A DNA stretch of 64,000 bases from Typhlomys cinereus (GCA_023101885.1 JALPQD010000360.1:806001-870000); one strand, 5' to 3'; numbered from the stretch's first letter, positions 1-9,875 are shown. The notes: generated from the letters alone by a model not told the origin. Made by a program: numbers and translations.

Positions 1-445
1 TATGTTGGAAGGAAGCTCGGTGTTCCAAAGGGTTGAAAGGCACAGCAAGGGAAGGGACTGGTAGAGGCAGTGGCTTTATTCAGAAGTGCCAATCATCACC
101 CTGCTTCCCTTTTAGCTGTTCTCTGTCCTGTTCGTTCACATCTTCTCGGTATCTCCTTTTTAAAACTTCAGACCGCTACTGAAAGTTACCTAAGGTAGAG
201 GGGGGAGTTTCTCACCAGAAGGATTCTGACTTTATGTCAATCTTGGCATTTGCTAGCTAGGTAGAAATTGTCTGGTTCAAGCAGCAACATGAGTAGTTTA
301 ACAATAGTCATGTTCCTGGATTAAGAGAATCTAGTTTTTGTTCTGTAATTTCTGTAACCTGGGGTTACAGGAGATGATGGTAACATTTCACTTAAGAGTT
401 CAGATTCAAAAACCAAATAGACACCATTTAAATATTTTCTTTTGT
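1..445. other. Unique sequence, no gene seen
   Basis: Mixed-composition DNA with no recognisable repeat, splice-flanked reading frame or RNA gene. It ends where the TTCC array begins. Confidence 0.5.
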
Positions 446-460
446 TTCTTCATTTCGCCT

Positions 461-600
461 TTTCCTTCCTTCCTTCCTTCCTTCCTTCCTTCCTTCCTTC
501 CTTCCTTCCTTCCTTCCTTCCTTCCTTTCTTCCTTCCTTCCTTCTTTCCTCCCTCCCTCCCTCTTTCCTTACTTCCCCTCCTCCTTCTTTCCCCCCTTCT
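461..600 (+). repeat. (TTCC)n microsatellite with pyrimidine flank
   Basis: About 70 bp of almost pure TTCC repeats grades into TTCC/CCCT pyrimidine sequence on the plus strand. The three open frames across it (SFLP-type proteins and the GRKE-type reverse) are repeat artefacts. A homopurine/homopyrimidine tract of this kind can adopt triplex structure. Confidence 0.95.
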
Positions 601-604
601 CTAA

Positions 605-680
605 TGTCATGTAAGCCAGCCTCCTGCCTCAGCTTCTTCCCAAATGCCAGAATCACAGACATGTGCCTCCATGCCTGAAT
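605..680 (-). repeat. B1 SINE fragment
   Basis: Reads as the antisense of the B1 right half: CTCCTGCCTCAGCTTC followed by a CAGAATCACAGACATGTG block. Only about 75 bp survive. It abuts the TTCC array. Confidence 0.55.
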
Positions 681-814
681 TCATTTAAAATCTGGATTCT
701 GTCTCTTCCTGTTTGGCTTCCTGGGGACAGAGAAGTGCTCCTAAGTGGATGATGCCCATCCAACTACCATCTACCTGACCATTGTTCCACCTGTCCATCA
801 CACTTTATCTGTCC

Positions 815-1270
815 TTTTATGCATTCATTCTGTACCTACTCATTGACCGTTTACAATGTATCAAGTACCATTCTGGAGGCTGGAAGTAGAGCAGTGGACA
901 AAACTGTCCCTTACTTCATGGAATTTACATTCCGGTAGAAGGAGAAAAGCAGTAATGAATGCCTGGTGTAACATTACAATGGCGATTTTTGAAAAGAACT
1001 AAGACACATTTTTGCCCTTGAAGAGTCTCCTGGTCTCTGGAAGGAAGAACAGCACATAACCAATTAATTCAGATACACAGCAAAGCATGCTCTATGAAGG
1101 GTGTAAAAACATTTCACTCCTCCTCTGGGAGCAATAGAGATGCCGCCAAGGAGGTGATATCTGGGAAACTCACCTCAATAGGAGTAGGAGTTTCCAGAGT
1201 GACAGATGGGCAGGGCAGAGGGCAGCACAGCACACAGGAGAGACCACAGGGCACTCGCAGGAAGAAAGGT
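815..1270 (-). repeat. L2 LINE 3'-end remnant (antisense)
   Basis: Shows the antisense L2 order: a degenerate 'last through size categories' start (ACAATGTATCAAGTACCATTC), an 'amount to be sent and stock' block with CTTACTTCATGGAATTTACATT, then a gain-of-purine region. Heavily diverged, so an ancient mammalian insertion. The 80-codon open frame at 1094-1336 lies mostly inside it and is not a gene. Confidence 0.6.
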
Positions 1271-1424
1271 GTGGGAGGGAGAACTGGTGGGGATGAAGGT
1301 CACATTGTTACATCCCAGGGTTTGGATCTGATATAGCAGGCTCAGTAGCTAGGAAGCGGTTGTCTTTGTTTTAAGGTAGGATATATACAAAGAGGGAATT
1401 GACCAAAGGTTTAAGACCAACACA

Positions 1425-1482
1425 GATACATTTTGAAACAATCTCTTTAAAATCAACTCAGGATACATTTTGAAACAATCTT
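1425..1482 (+). repeat. Short direct duplication, 37-bp spacing
   Basis: GATACATTTTGAAACAATCT occurs at 1425 and again at 1462, 37 bp apart, with unrelated sequence between. This looks like a small local duplication of the kind left by replication slippage. Confidence 0.85.
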
Positions 1483-1884
1483 TTCGGTGACTCAGAGACT
1501 GAAAGTCAAGGTGGGTGGAGTCGGAGTTCAGTTGGAATTAGTGGAAAATGGTCACGGAGGAGCAGTGGAGGTATCATGGGAGAGACTTGGGGGGGAGGGT
1601 TAGAGTTGTTTTTCATGTCCTAAAGAGACATTTGGAATTTCATGTCCATCATCCTGCCGATTGTCCTATTTTGAGAAGGGTTGTTACTAGGTTATTTTTG
1701 TGATTCTAACAATAGGGATGTCTCTCTTCCTTGCATCCTTAGGCGTGAAGGACCTTAGAGATTTTTCCTCTGAAAAGAATCTTCCCACTCTTCTCCGTCT
1801 CTATTGCTGTCATTTACCCTGTGGCACGTGCTGACTGAGCACATGCTGTGCTGGGGGGGGGGGATGGTCCAGTGCTTCCCATAT

Positions 1885-2145
1885 CAGCAAAAGGAGCAGA
1901 GGCCAGACCCCCAGATCCCATGTAAAATGTCATTTGCGTATGATAGTCTATCTGCAATTCCAGCCTTGGAAGATGGAGCCTGGGAAACCTCAGAGCAAGC
2001 TGACTGGCCACATTAGTCCTCCTAGTGTATTCTGGCTTTAATTAGAGACACACATTCAGAAGAATAAGGCAGAAGCATGACTGAGGATGATTCTGATTAT
2101 CACTTTCAGGTGTCTACATACATGTACACTCAAGTGCACCTTTCC
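1885..2145 (+). repeat. CA-tail B2-superfamily SINE, diverged body
   Basis: Contains the family's body landmarks in order: CCCAGATCCCATGTAAAA, a GCAATTCCAGCCTTGGAAGA block, GCCTGGGAAACC, CAGAGCAAGCTG, GATGATTCTG, and TACACTCAAGTGC near the end. The tRNA-like head is largely lost. Part of this element was copied downstream (see 2920-3142). Confidence 0.7.
1932..2077 (+). repeat. Source copy 1 of local duplication
   Basis: This 146-bp block recurs without a mismatch at 2920-3065 (offset exactly 988). It covers the middle of the SINE at 1885-2145. Exact identity inside an otherwise diverged SINE means the copy is a recent local event and not two independent insertions. Confidence 0.95.
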
Positions 2146-2413
2146 AGATGTGCCCACCATGTAAATGTCCATGCATCCCAAACACACATACCCATGGAAA
2201 ATAGAAAGCGAAAAGAAGCTTTGATTTAAATCTTATTTTCTCACTCTAGATGGTGAGCAAATGACTGAATCTCTTGGCACTTCTGGTTCTTTTTGGGCAA
2301 AAGGAAAACATCACAGGACCTAGTTTAATGCATGGCCCACGCCGAGAGTTTCCTTGGCATCTTTCTGGGATCCAGTGAGCAGTTTCCGTAGGGCAGCAGA
2401 CATCTCCGTTCTT

Positions 2414-2483
2414 GACTGGACACTGCCTGTGTCCATTCTGAGTTTCTAGTCTGCGCGAAGGCAAATGAGGGTCCCGGTATCAG
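2414..2483 (+). repeat. Source copy 2 of local duplication
   Basis: This block starts GACTGGACACTGCCTGTG and recurs at 3071-3142, where it differs by one substitution and a 2-bp insertion. It is unique-looking DNA, which argues for duplication and not transposition. Confidence 0.9.
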
Positions 2484-2761
2484 TTAAAGGATGTAGGAAA
2501 TGACGGCCTTGGCTTACTGTGGTCAGCAGCACCTGCAGAAATTGATGACAGAAATGAGGAAGAACAGCTGGTGGGAATGGGAGAGGTCATGTGAGCAGTG
2601 GTGAGTGTCAGGCTTCATGGGAAACCCCTTCGTGCCTAGCGATGCTTTAACTTGTGGGACACTTTAGAAAGTGGAGGTGAAGTATGCGATCACCCCACCT
2701 GCTTTCCTTTTGAAGATGGATTGCTTGCATTTTGACTTTAAATGGATTTCTGATTATTTCA

Positions 2762-2860
2762 CTGTTTTTTTTCTTCTCTTTTGGTGTTTTGAGGTTGGGG
2801 TCTTCTGCAACTCAAACTGGCCTCCAACTTGCTCTGGGGCTATGAATGGCCTTGAGCTTT
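2762..2860 (-). repeat. B1-like SINE fragment
   Basis: A T-rich start is followed by TTTTGAGGTTGGGGTCTTC and CAAACTGGCCTCCAACTTGC, matching antisense B1 (gagacagggtctc ... ctggcctcgaac). Truncated before the right half. Confidence 0.5.
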
Positions 2861-2919
2861 TTCTTTGTTTTTGTTTTTGTTTTTTTTTTCTTCTCCCTGT
2901 CTCATCACCTTTCTTTGGG

Positions 2920-3142
2920 ATTTGCGTATGATAGTCTATCTGCAATTCCAGCCTTGGAAGATGGAGCCTGGGAAACCTCAGAGCAAGCTGACTGGCCACA
3001 TTAGTCCTCCTAGTGTATTCTGGCTTTAATTAGAGACACACATTCAGAAGAATAAGGCAGAAGCACCCTGGACTGGACACTGCCTGTGTCCATTCTGAGT
3101 TTCTAGTCTGTGCGTGAAGGCAAATGAGGGTCCCGGTATCAG
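2920..3142 (+). repeat. Composite duplicate joining 1932-2077 to 2414-2483
   Basis: Positions 2920-3065 repeat 1932-2077 exactly. After 5 bp (CCCTG), 3071-3142 repeats 2414-2483. The intervening 336 bp of the source is absent. Order and orientation are kept, so this is a copy of one 552-bp interval with a large internal deletion, placed after a T-rich stretch. No flanking target-site duplication was seen. Confidence 0.9.
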
Positions 3143-3181
3143 CCACCCTGACTCTCTTCCTTTCTTCATTAGGTCATGTGG

Positions 3182-3395
3182 CGTTCGCTTCTCCATGGTC
3201 ATTTTATAAAGCATGCATTCGCTTCTCAGTGGTCATTTTATAGAGCATTATGTCATGCATGTGAGGCCAGAAGACAACTTTCAGATGTAACACTTCTGTT
3301 CCTTCATGTGGGCTCTGGGGATCGGATTAGAATCAGGTCACCAAGATTCAATCTTGGCATGTTTATCTGCCAAACCATTCGCCTACCCCTATTGT
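3182..3395 (-). repeat. B3-like SINE with a small internal tandem
   Basis: Antisense B3-type wording: GAGGCCAGAAGACAACTTTC, CATGTGGGCTCTGGGGATCG, and a tRNA-like head ending near CGCCTACCCC. The first 70 bp hold an imperfect 36-bp tandem of TTCGCTTCTC..TGGTCATTTTATA.AGCAT at 3183 and 3219. Confidence 0.6.
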
Positions 3396-3420
3396 CTTTT
3401 TTGAAATGGGATCTTGCTAG

Positions 3421-3617
3421 GGGCTGGAGAGGTGGCTCAGGGGTTAAGCCTCCGTCTTGCAGGCGGAAGGTCCTGAGTTCGGATCCCAGATCCCACGTAT
3501 AGACGCCAGGCAGAAGCAGGGGCGGCCTGCGCTTCTGGTCCTGGTAGGGTGGAGCCTGTGAATCCCAGGGCAGAAGGAGGTGGAGGCGTCCATGGTAGTT
3601 CCCGATTCGTCCGTGGT

Positions 3618-3679
<62 letters not shown>

Positions 3680-3757
3680 AACACACGCACATGTGCACAG
3701 TTGAATGAATAATAATAATAATAATAATAATAAAAGAATACCTTTAAAAAAAAAAAA
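3421..3757 (+). mobile_element. Young CA-tail B2-superfamily SINE with 18-bp target-site duplication
   Basis: A complete element: tRNA-derived head with A box (TGGCTCAGGGGTTAAG) and B box (GAGTTCGGATCCC), a body with GCGCTTCTGGTCCTGG and GGTGGAGCCTGTGAATCCC, a (CA)n of about 50 bp at 3621-3669, an (AAT)n tail, then A-rich DNA. It is flanked by perfect copies of GAAATGGGATCTTGCTAG at 3403-3420 and 3758-3775, the signature of L1-mediated retroposition. The intact duplication and canonical boxes suggest a recent insertion. Confidence 0.9.
3621..3669 (+). repeat. (CA)n microsatellite in the SINE tail
   Basis: About 49 bp of uninterrupted CA, then AGTGCGCGCG and a short CA-rich stretch, then (AAT)n at about 3707-3733. 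It arises from the 3' part of the SINE. Confidence 0.95.
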
Positions 3758-4169
3758 GAAATGGGATCTTGCTAGTACTCAAGCTTGCAATCCTCCTGCC
3801 TCAGCCCCCAGGGCAGCTGGAAAGAGGCTTATGTCACTTCACTTGATCAGAAGGGACAGGAGTTTAGAGCTTCTGAGGCTGGTCCTGAGAAATGTTAGCT
3901 GGGACTTTTCAACTTTGCATAGGGAAGTGACATCTGAATGGGAGACAGACACCTTCTGGAGCCTCTCACAAGGGATGGTGCCGTTTGCCTTCTTGGGGAG
4001 ACATCTGCTTCCTGTTTCAGTGTTACCCATCGGTTGCAAACTGTATAAGAAGGGAGCCAGGACAATCTGACAATTTTCCCACCCAATAATTTAGCTCTGC
4101 TCATACTAGGAAAATTTGAGCTCACAAACTATTTTTAGAGCTTACTTTTTTTTTAAAAAAAAATTTGTA

Positions 4170-4500
4170 TCAGTTAAGGTATTAGTGAGAATCTCTTAAA
4201 GCCACTGTAACAGATCATTCCCCAACGTTTTGGTGGCTTGACAGGGCATTTGCATCTCATTTACATGAGGGACTGATGTTGCTGATCCTGGTCAGGCAGT
4301 CTTATGTCTGATCACGGTCACGCCGTGCTGGGGAGTCCTCTCATTGTGCCAGCAGATGGGAGCGGGGGATGCTGGGTAAGCACACACTCATTTCATAACC
4401 ATTGTGACTGGGAAGGGACACTTGCCACTTCTGCAGGTCATAGCTCAGGCACAGGGCCATAACCACTGAGGCGGTGGGAGTCAGGGGTGAATGGGTGGGA
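4170..4500 (+). repeat. MLT1-type MaLR LTR remnant, very diverged
   Basis: Word order recalls mammalian MLT1: AGCCACTGTAACAGATCATTCCCC, GGTGGCTTGACA, GGCATTTGCATCTCA, GCTGGGGAGTCC. Identity is low and the ends are unclear. Confidence 0.4.
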
Positions 4501-4509
4501 CATATTGAC

Positions 4510-4955
4510 AAGCTCTGTGTTGAAGACTAAAGGGGAATGAATAGGTCTTGGTGAAGATAGCAAAACCTTTCCCAGCCCCCAAAGCCATGGTTTCCTTTTA
4601 CAACTTTTGCAATGATGTGTCCTATTTTCTTTCTCACTTGACCAGCAAAACTGAGATGTGAAACATTACCCCTCTTTTTCTTATCAAGCATGGTGATGTA
4701 CTTTTGAGGAGAGAACAAGTTCTCTGTGTTTCCTGAGTGAAATAAGGGGGCACTCTCCATGTTTAACTGTTCAAATAATCTGGTTCTTGTTAGAATTTCT
4801 AGTTTTCCAACCCATGGGGATCCTTGCGTAGGGGTTATCCTGACCACTGTTGTCTTACCTAACCATTAGATTACGTGAGAATATCCACTGGTTCTCTTCT
4901 TCCGCTCATTTGTTATTTCTCATATAAAGGAATCCATCTAGATATTTGGATGACT
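4510..4955. other. No gene or clear repeat seen
   Basis: A 106-codon open frame lies on the minus strand at 4527-4847 but shows no domain or splice context. I regard it as chance. Confidence 0.4.
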
Positions 4956-4959
4956 AATA

Positions 4960-5262
4960 AATCAGTTCCCTATTACTGTATAATAAAGCCTAGTGGCTTA
5001 AAATAAAAATCATGGTGCCTTTGTGGGGTCAGTCATTTGAACTGGGCTCAACTTTGGGGTCTGTGTGTTCTTGGCTACCCTTACATGCTAGGGTCTCAGT
5101 TGAGATTCCCGTGATATGGGGGAATTTTCTCCAAGTCTCTCTTCTTCCCAGTGGGTCAGCCCAAGCTTTTCACATATTAGTGTGTGCATTCATGGTACCC
5201 AGCAGAGCCTACACTCAGAGACGGTTGTGGGAATTTCTTCTGTAGCAGAAGCAAAACATACT
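4960..5262 (+). repeat. MLT1-type MaLR LTR remnant
   Basis: Clearer than the piece at 4170: TCAGTTCCCTATTACTGTAT, AGTGGCTTAAAATAA, GGGGTCAGTCATTTGAACTG and CTCTCTTCTTCCC match MLT1 in order (the family reads 'tcagttccctattgctg ... agtggcttaaaaca ... gggtcagcaattt'). Possibly a second part of one old insertion. Confidence 0.55.
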
Positions 5263-5384
5263 CACTCCAGATAGAAAAGAGGAACTAGAGGAGAGAATGG
5301 ATTTCTCCTTTTGATGGGAGAAGCTATAGACACATTTTTTTTTTGTGGTGGGGGGCATTTTTGAGGTAGTCCCCGCATGGACCA

Positions 5385-5740
5385 ACGAGATGGCTCAGTG
5401 GGTGACAGCACTTGCTGCACAAGCCTGGGGTCCTGAGTTTGAGCGCTGGGATGCACACACGTAGTCAGAAGTGATGGTGTGCATCTGCAATCCCAGCAGT
5501 CCTGTGTCGAGATGGAAGGTCGAAATGGGAGAATTGCCTTCGAAGCTCTCAGGCCGGCTAGCCTGGGGTACACGAAGCAACAGAGGCAAGAAGAGAGACT
5601 CTGCCTAGCAAAATGGAAGGTGCGAACGGACTCCCGAAGGCTGTCCTCTGACCTCCACACACATCTCCTTTACGCACCTGTGCCTGCTCCCCCCCCACTC
5701 ATCATACACACGCATGGTAACGCATAAACACAATTAAGTA
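5385..5740 (+). repeat. Composite tRNA/7SL SINE (B4/RSINE1-like)
   Basis: The head AACGAGATGGCTCAGTGGGTGACA with GAGTTTGAGCGCTGG is tRNA-like. The body GGTGTGCATCTGCAATCCCAG with GCCGGCTAGCCTGGGG is B1-like. A tail with CTGTCCTCTGACCTCCACAC is B3-like. Strongly diverged. Confidence 0.65.
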
Positions 5741-6140
5741 AGACACAAAACTATGAAGCTTAAAAACATGTTCTGGTTGAGTGTCCATCGCCCGAGAGGA
5801 ACTTGAATCTACATCAGGTAAGTAAACACTTACCGTTCATAACTGGTAATGATCTATTGCCTTCTCGGGGGAGTGGGGAGGTCAGATGAGATGCTGTCTG
5901 TTCAGGGTATTGGGGGGGGTTAGCACGCAGCATCTTGTACCATCAACTACTAAATTCTGCCAGTGGTCGCTCGCACTTGACATGCCCTAAGAGCACAAGG
6001 GTCACAGAAGAGAGCACGGTGCCTCTACTGTTGAGGCCGAGAGATCCTGGAAGCAGATTAGACGGCAAGAGACTTCGCATCAAACCTTGTGGCCAAGTGG
6101 GGTCACAGAACTGTGATGGGCGTGCACAAGATCTTGTGAC
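5740..6140. other. Unique sequence, no gene seen
   Basis: Apart from the palindrome at 5817 this stretch carries no recognised repeat or convincing coding segment. Confidence 0.4.
5817..5834. other. Quasi-palindromic double splice-donor motif
   Basis: GGTAAGT, a 4-nt spacer, then ACTTACC. The plus strand reads CAG/GTAAGT at 5815-5823, a consensus 5' splice site. The minus strand reads CGGTAAGT over the other arm. No exon was found on either side, so this may be a coincidence. Confidence 0.5.
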
Positions 6141-6144
6141 ATCC

Positions 6145-6330
6145 TGGTCAGGGGTGTGGGTTCTGATCTCTGCTGATCACATGCAGGGCCTCGGGCAGGT
6201 TACTTCATCCTAATCTCTAGTTTTCTTGTCTGTGAAATGAAGATAAAGTCATAGCGTTTGCCTTCCCAGGGTGCCTTTGGATCAAAGGAGATAAGAGCAT
6301 GCCAAAAGCCGTGATCGTTCCTTACCGATT
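6145..6330 (+). repeat. MIR SINE remnant
   Basis: Core and 3' wording is preserved: GCCTCGGGCAGGTTACTTCA, TAGTTTTCTTGTCTGTGAAATG, AGATAAAGTCATAGC. These correspond to MIR 'ttgggcaagttacttaac ... ctgtaaaatggg ... gataat'. Confidence 0.7.
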
Positions 6331-6635
6331 AGCTCGGGAAAGTCAGAGACATTATTAGGAAGCTATCTTAAAGCTTCCATCCTCCACGCATCTTTTGTAA
6401 CTGGCTAATACTGTTGCTGCCTTGTTTGGAAAGAAGCATTGTGTGCAGGTTTTTTTTTTAATGGGTGAATGGTTCTTGAGAAAGACACCCTACCCTCCCA
6501 GGCACCAAGAGAAACAGAAAAGGGAGAAGTTGAGCCTCAATGCAGTTGTTGTTATAGAAGCCCGAGGCTGCTCCTAGAGTTGGGGCTGAGATGTTCCTTT
6601 GGAGCTCAGTATGTGTGTGCGCACGTGTATGTGTG

Positions 6636-6840
6636 TTGGATCCGAAGCTCGGTGATCGAATGCCTGCCTGTCATGTATGAAGGTCACAAGTTTGATTCTC
6701 TGCACCACACATAGATCCCCCCAAAGAATGAATTTTGTATATGATCTCAGCACGCAGGAGGCTGAAGAAGTTGACTCACGAGTTTGAGTCCAGTGTGGGC
6801 TAAGGGTGAGATCCTGTCTCAAAACCAATGACAAAGAAAG
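6636..6840 (+). repeat. ID + B1 composite SINE (B4-like)
   Basis: The tRNA-like half GAAGCTCGGTGATCGAATGCC and CAAGTTTGATTCTCTGCACC is followed by the B1-like half ATCTCAGCACGCAGGAGGCTG, GAGTTTGAGTCCAGTGTGGG and GAGATCCTGTCTCAAAA. The order ID then B1 defines B4-type elements. Confidence 0.7.
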
Positions 6841-7219
6841 AAAGTCAGATGTGTTGGGGAGGGGTGGGGGCCTGCATTATGTGGTCTTTAGCTGTGGTCT
6901 GCTCGCTGGAGGTGGTCTGCTCTTGAACAAGGCAGCTCCTTTCATCATTGGGGAGTCTCAGGAGGGATACAGTGTGAGGCCTGCTTGTCAATCACTTGGT
7001 TGATGCCTTGAAGCTGTAGGTAGGAGAGGTGTAGAGGATGCACTGAGAAAGGAGGGGGGAGGAGAGGAGCGAAGGGTCCTATCACACACTTCTTTGTTTC
7101 TATCAGAGATTTATTTCCCGCTATGCCTCTGTGACTGTCAGTGTGTGGGGCTTCATCCTTGGCTCCTTTGCAGAACTGATACATTTACCACAAAGATTCA
7201 CACAGTCTGTATTTTTCCA

Positions 7220-7345
7220 GAACTGGAAGGCCATTTCTAGGGTATCCTTATCCGTCAGGCCTAGAGACATGCACACGGCTTGCCCAAGGTTACTGACGAG
7301 GAGGGCTGGGATTCACACCCAAGTGATGGGACTGGGCACCTCATC
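7220..7345 (-). repeat. MIR SINE remnant (antisense)
   Basis: GGCTTGCCCAAGGTTACTGACG and GAGGGCTGGGATTCACACCCA are the antisense MIR core (cttgcccaaggtcacacagc ... gctgggattcgaaccc). Confidence 0.7.
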
Positions 7346-7551
7346 CTGTCCTCTCTCAAGTCACAGAAGAGCCCAGGCTGTGTTCAAGCTTAGTCTTCAG
7401 TGACTGCAATGTCTAGTTGCCCTGACTCTCCTGTCCTTTTGTGTGCTGCTCTGGAAGGAGGTTTCCACGGCCCTTTTGTGTGTGTGGGTGCAGGTGTGCG
7501 TAGGGTGTGCACGTGGAGGCCAGAGGTACGGTTCATCGGGCATGGTCCATC

Positions 7552-7778
7552 TTTTTTTTTTTTTTTTTTTTTTTGAGACAGGATCTCTCTTTGGCCTGGG
7601 GTTCACTGGTTAGGTCAGACTAGCTAGTCAGCTAGTCTTGGAACCTTCCTCCTGCTCAGTGCCAGGATTGCAAGCCTGTTCCACTAGTCCAATATTTTCA
7701 GATGATTGCTGGGGATCAAACTCAGGTCCTTATATTTGTGTACCAAGTGCTTTGCCAACAGAGCCATCTCTATAGTCC
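7552..7778 (-). repeat. B4 SINE (antisense)
   Basis: A long T tract is followed by GAGACAGGATCTCTCTTTGGCC, GGTTCACTGGTTAGG, CTAGCTAGTCAGCTAGTC, GCCAGGATTGCAAGCC and ATTGCTGGGGATCAAACTCAG, ending AACAGAGCCATCTC. This is the whole B4 in reverse, B1 half first. A (TC)n run of about 25 bp adjoins at 7777-7802. Confidence 0.85.
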
Positions 7779-7802
7779 TCTCTCTCTCTCTCTCTCTCTC
7801 TT

Positions 7803-8744
7803 AAACTGGCATATCATTCACTAGAGGGTCATGAAAACAATTTAGTAAGTCATGTACATTATGAGAAATTAGAATAGAAAATATCACACTCACTCACCCT
7901 CAGGAAGGGTAAGTATTGCTTCATAAATCTTTTATTTAGTGTTTCTATATGCAGGTCAGGATGAACTGGGTCACAGTGTAAACTGGGCTTTTTAACGTGG
8001 GGATGGGCAGCATGGTTTGAAAGTCATTGTGAAAAGCCCAGAGACAGAGGCCCCGTAGGCTCATGAGATTGACCCATGGGCTGTGGGCCTTCATTTATTT
8101 TTAGGGATGAACCAATGCATTGTTTTGAAATCTTTATAATTAGAAGTTTTATTCTCATCCCAACACAATAGCCCAGGATTATTTGGTTATCATCTTTGAA
8201 CATTAGCATATCACAGTTCAGACAAAAATGTTCCCCCCCCCTAATTAGAGTGTTAGGTTTAGTGAAAGAGAGTTTACAAGCAAAATTACTGGTTTGGTGG
8301 AAATGCCTGGTCGGACATGTCGCTTGGGGGAAGTGTCAGAGCACTGTGTCGAGAGGTGGCCGAGACTGTGGAGAGAAGCTGCTTCTCTTGGGGGATTAGT
8401 GCAGGCCGAGGAAGATGCATTTTTCAAGCAGAATCAGCACAGAGGGAAGGAGGCAGAGGTCTGGAGGGATCGCACAGAGCTGCAGGGAGGTGGGGGGACG
8501 GCGCTCCAGCATAGAGGTGGCTTGATCCCCCGATGGGCTTCTGCAGAGGGTTGCCTCCAGCTGAGGCTTCCAAGGGCTAGAATTCAACTCATGTTTCTAT
8601 TCTGTGCTGTCCCCGGAGAGGTGCGGGCCCAGATGACAGCTGGTCTCATTGTATCTCCCTTCTGGTCTTCTCTTGACTCGGGGCCCAAGGGCCACAGGGG
8701 GTCAGAGCGCTGCAGATGGGACAGAAAGTCAAGTCCAAGAAAGA
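7803..8744. other. Mostly unique sequence, no gene supported
   Basis: A 187-codon open frame spans 8294-8857, but its 3' third is the GA microsatellite and it has no recognisable domain, promoter or conserved boundary. Possible diverged L2 pieces could not be confirmed. Confidence 0.4.
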
Positions 8745-8769
8745 GTGTGTGTGTGCGTGTGCACGCGTG

Positions 8770-8833
<64 letters not shown>
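8745..8833 (+). repeat. (GT)n/(GA)n compound microsatellite
   Basis: A short GTGTGTGTGCGTGTG run precedes about 60 bp of pure GA (8772-8833). It produces ER or RE dipeptide open frames that are not genes. Confidence 0.95.
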
Positions 8834-8836
<3 letters not shown>

Positions 8837-8949
8837 AAGCACTTCTGCAGTCCCTAGAAGGGCCTCTATTGTCTGGCAGATAAGGCAAAGGAATTTTCCA
8901 TTTCCTGGACATCCTCAAATAAGGTTTCCAGTGCTGCTGACTTAAGCTG

Positions 8950-9120
8950 ACATTTGCTGAGTGCTCACTATGTGCCCGGCCTTAAGTACTTTACATATAT
9001 TAATTCATTTAATCAGGGCAGTAGCCCTGTGCAGTTGCTGCTGTTAATTGTTTTGCTTCCATGCTGAGAAAATGGAGGTACAGAGAGACTGGAGGGATTT
9101 TTTTCCAAGGTTCTATACAG
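8950..9120 (-). repeat. MIR SINE (antisense)
   Basis: One of the clearest MIRs here: GAGTGCTCACTATGTGCCCG, TTACATATATTAATTCATTTAATC, then GAGAAAATGGAGGTACAGAGAG, in the antisense order of the family. Confidence 0.85.
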
Positions 9121-9182
9121 TTATAATCTAATGTGATTAGGTTCAGGATTGTATAAAAGGAAGAAGCCAGAGCTAGGAAACT

Positions 9183-9290
9183 GATGATGCTGATTGATGA
9201 TGATGGTACGAGGATGTCGATGATAGTGATGGTGGTGGTGATGGTGATAGTGATGATGATAATGGTGATGATGTTGATGAAGGCTGCTGT
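9183..9290 (+). repeat. (GAT)/(GGT)n degenerate trinucleotide array
   Basis: Interrupted GATGAT, GGTGGT and GATAGT triplets over about 110 bp. It gives TITIT-type antisense open frames. Confidence 0.9.
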
Positions 9291-9324
9291 GAGCTGATTT
9301 TTCACAAATGTTTGAATCTTCACC

Positions 9325-9455
9325 TTCTACTAAGATTTGCTAATGATATTACCCCTATTCATAGATAAGTAAATTAAATTGGAGAAGACGAGGAATTTAT
9401 TAAAGCTTGGCAGAGCCCATATGGAATTCAGGACTCACTGAATCAGAGTCCAAAA
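9325..9455 (-). repeat. MIR-like remnant (antisense)
   Basis: ATATTACCCCTATTCATAGATAAG and GGCAGAGCCCATATGGAATTCAGG follow the antisense MIR order but with many changes. Confidence 0.5.
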
Positions 9456-9689
9456 TTCTCTAGTGAGAGAAACATTTTCTTTGATTTTTTTCCCCAGTGA
9501 GACCATTTGCTGTAGATGTTTAGACCTAGTTTCTAGTAAGGAATTTGGAGAGTAGTTTCTAGTATGAGAACTCGCCATGGTCACATCACCACAATCAGCC
9601 GAATTCTTCATGTCTGAGTTTCCATGAATATCCTTGGAAGGAAAGGGCTTGCCTACAGCAGGTGTGTCCATGGAACCCCAATATTTCCC

Positions 9690-9875
9690 TGAAGAGCACT
9701 CTGATTTATTGAGGCACTAAGCTGAATGCTTCACGCACATGAGCTCACTGGATGTGCAATGCACTCTACGAAGTGCGTGCCGGTATTAACTATGAGCAGC
9801 GACTGAGGTCCAGAGACACTCAATGACCCGCCCCAGATCTTGAAGCTAAGAAGCACAGATATGTTCTGACTCATG
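9690..9875 (-). repeat. MIR SINE (antisense)
   Basis: Starts TGATTTATTGAGGCACTAAG and passes through CACGCACATGAGCTCACTGG, GACTGAGGTCCAGAGACACTC and CCCCAGATCTTGAAGC: antisense MIR, diverged. Confidence 0.65.

Larger units (their letters stand above)
3398..3835 (-). repeat. B1 fragment split by a SINE insertion
   Basis: The host reads TTTTTTGAAATGGGATCTTGCTAG, then resumes at 3758 with the same GAAATGGGATCTTGCTAG and continues TACTCAAGCTTGC and CCTCCTGCCTCAGCCC, which is antisense B1. The interruption is the SINE at 3421-3757. Confidence 0.75.

Noticed and set aside
5341..5355. T and G runs near 5333-5356 as a possible retroposon tail
   Set aside because: No matching element or duplication on either side could be found.
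8294..8857. 187-codon frame
   Set aside because: Ends in the GA microsatellite, has no known domain, no splice context, and overlaps other chance frames.
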